Shown here one piece after another: positions 62,700-64,000 of a stretch of 64,000 bases of DNA; within the stretch, counting starts at the first letter, position 1; every line of letters starts with the position of its first letter. The notes under the pieces are model-generated. The model worked only from the letters and a program-made list of their open reading frames with translations, searched no databases and was not told the DNA's origin. The translations under genes were made by a program, and so were the position numbers. The DNA lies in assembly GCA_900660155.1 (NCBI GenBank), contig CABFPE010000005.1, positions 3,916,120 to 3,980,119 of the forward strand, read 5' to 3'. The DNA is from Hofstenia miamia. Lineage: Eukaryota > Xenacoelomorpha > Acoela > Hofsteniidae.

Positions 62700-64000
62700 C
62701 TTTTCCAGTCCTACTATTTTTGTACTCTATGCTAGTAATCTACGTAACTTGTTCTATGACTGCTCATGGTTGTAAATATTCAGCTGACTGCTTTTGCTAC
62801 GTGTGTGGAGAATTTCTTGCCAAGAAGGCTAAAAAACACTGTTTAAGCAACTGCATTCGCGCAGGAGAAGCTTATCATGCCTATTTTGGGATGCCAATTG
62901 GTGACCAAGATAAACGATGGGCTCCACATGTCATCTGCGATTACTGTCATCGCACTCTTGAAGGTTGGTTCCGAGGAGAAAAAGAGCAATGCGTTTTGCT
63001 GTTCCTCGTATTTGGCGTGAGCCTTCAGATCACATAAATAATTGCTACTTCCAGCATGGCGGATCCAACAAAACGAAGAAAAGGAAAAAATGCTCCCCCA
63101 ATTGTGTATGCAGACATTCCATCTTCTATTGTGGCTGTTCCTCATAATACCTTTGACCTGCCTGTACCACAACCACCCCCAAGGAATCAATCATGTCCAG
63201 AAGAGGAAAAATCTGATGACTCCAAAATGGAAGCAGGTGCACCATCTGTTACATGTCGTCAGTGCCGTAGGGGAATTGAAATGTGTCAATATTACCGAAA
63301 TCAAGAAGACATGAATGACCTGATCAGAGAGATGTCTCTGACCAATACCGAGCTTTTAATATCAAGGCTAAAGCAATGGTACTTGCTTGACGACGGAGTC
63401 CGCATCACATCCTTTACAGATGGTTTGTGTTTCTGTCATGACGTAACAGGACTTTTTGAAGCCATAGGCATTCCTTGCAATACCTCTGATTGGTGACTCT
63501 TTATTGACAGCTCATCAAGGAGTCTCAAAGCTGTCTTGCTGCATAATACAAACAAGTGCTCTTCCATTCCTTTGGCTCATTCAGTGCACATGAAAGAGAA
63601 TTACGAGAACGTAAAAAGTCTACTAAGTGCTTTTAAGTACACCTAGTACAATTGGGAGGTCATTGGCGATTTCAAGATGGTGGCCTTTTTAATGGTACTC
63701 CAAGGTGGCTTCACTAAGTTACCTTGTTACCTCTGTCTGTGGGATAGCAGAAATACATCACTTCACTACAACAAGGTAGATTGGCCTCTTAGATCCAGTT
63801 ATGATATTGGGGCTCATAACGTAAACAATCACCATTAGTAGATCCCGAGAAGGTGCTTTTGCCCCCCTCTTTACATTAAACTGGGTCTTTTTAAGCAGTT
63901 TGTGAAGCAGTTAAACCCAGAGAGTGATGCATTCAAGCACATGCAAGAGTTGTTTCCGAAGTTGTTAGATGCAAAGGTTAAAGCCGGAATCTTTGTTGGC
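62700..64000 (+). mobile_element. Unnamed widespread repeat-protein family, cut by window edge
   Basis: Plus-strand protein sequence over 1.2 kb in a few frames. MTAHGCKYSADCFCYVCGEF opens a cysteine-rich N-terminal part (C-x-CYVCG; later VICDYCHRTLEGW). Then come RAMRFAVPRIWREPSDHINN, KRRKGKNAPPIVYADIPSSI and LLISRLKQWYLLDDGVRITS. The family's conserved region follows: LFIDSSSRSLKAVLLHN, KMVAFLMVLQG, TKLPCYLCLWDSRNTS and KLGLFKQFVKQLNPESDAFK, ending KVKAGIFVG at the edge. I know this arrangement from many multicopy, uncharacterised invertebrate proteins; no accepted function is known to me. The copy is interrupted several times. Confidence 0.65.

Overview
This is a window of an AT-rich animal nuclear genome. 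It holds one clearly recognisable host gene, split by introns, in a landscape of decayed transposons, microsatellites and long stretches without genes. There is no operon structure, ribosome-binding-site logic or CRISPR. The exact species cannot be read from the sequence. The gene's protein looks metazoan and closest in flavour to arthropods, and the very short introns, high AT content and mixed transposon load suit an invertebrate; this is inference.

Host gene (about 7.3-20.2 kb, + strand). Thirteen exons encode a full-length scaffold subunit A (PR65, HEAT repeats) of protein phosphatase 2A, 592 codons. All twelve introns are GT-AG, all donors begin GTA, and eleven of twelve acceptors end TTTAG. 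The first four introns are only 39-45 nt. Introns 8 and 11 are kilobases long and packed with transposon remains: LINE, Mutator-like and a repeat-bearing assembly join in intron 8; mariner-like, LINE and an inverted-repeat tandem element in intron 11.

Transposon fossils elsewhere: a hAT-like remnant and a nearly full-length Tc1 copy upstream of the gene (1-4.7 kb); a short piggyBac copy with TTAA ends (22.2-23.4 kb), followed by a LINE fragment and a second mariner-like piece; a 501-bp hAT-type element with 8-bp target duplication (29.3-29.8 kb); a 2.3-kb element with inverted repeats of about 250 bp and a flanking duplication, encoding the tail of an unnamed but widespread protein family (31.4-33.7 kb); a hAT C-terminal remnant (35.9-36.3 kb); a Penelope-like element with GIY-YIG remnant and a hammerhead-like terminal motif (36.8-38.1 kb); a foldback element (48.5-48.9 kb); Tc1 fragments at 52 and 60 kb, the latter inside a composite hAT-ended block; and, running off the right edge, the coding part of another unnamed repeat-protein family (62.7-64.0 kb).

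The stretch from about 34 to 57 kb has almost no coding signal. It contains several blocks of more complex sequence with clustered short motifs (CAAGTG, TGTTTAC, TAATTA) that could be distant regulatory elements. Several single-N joins and one 271-N gap mark assembly seams; at three of the single-N joins the flanking sequence is duplicated, most likely stacked contig ends or alleles rather than real duplications.
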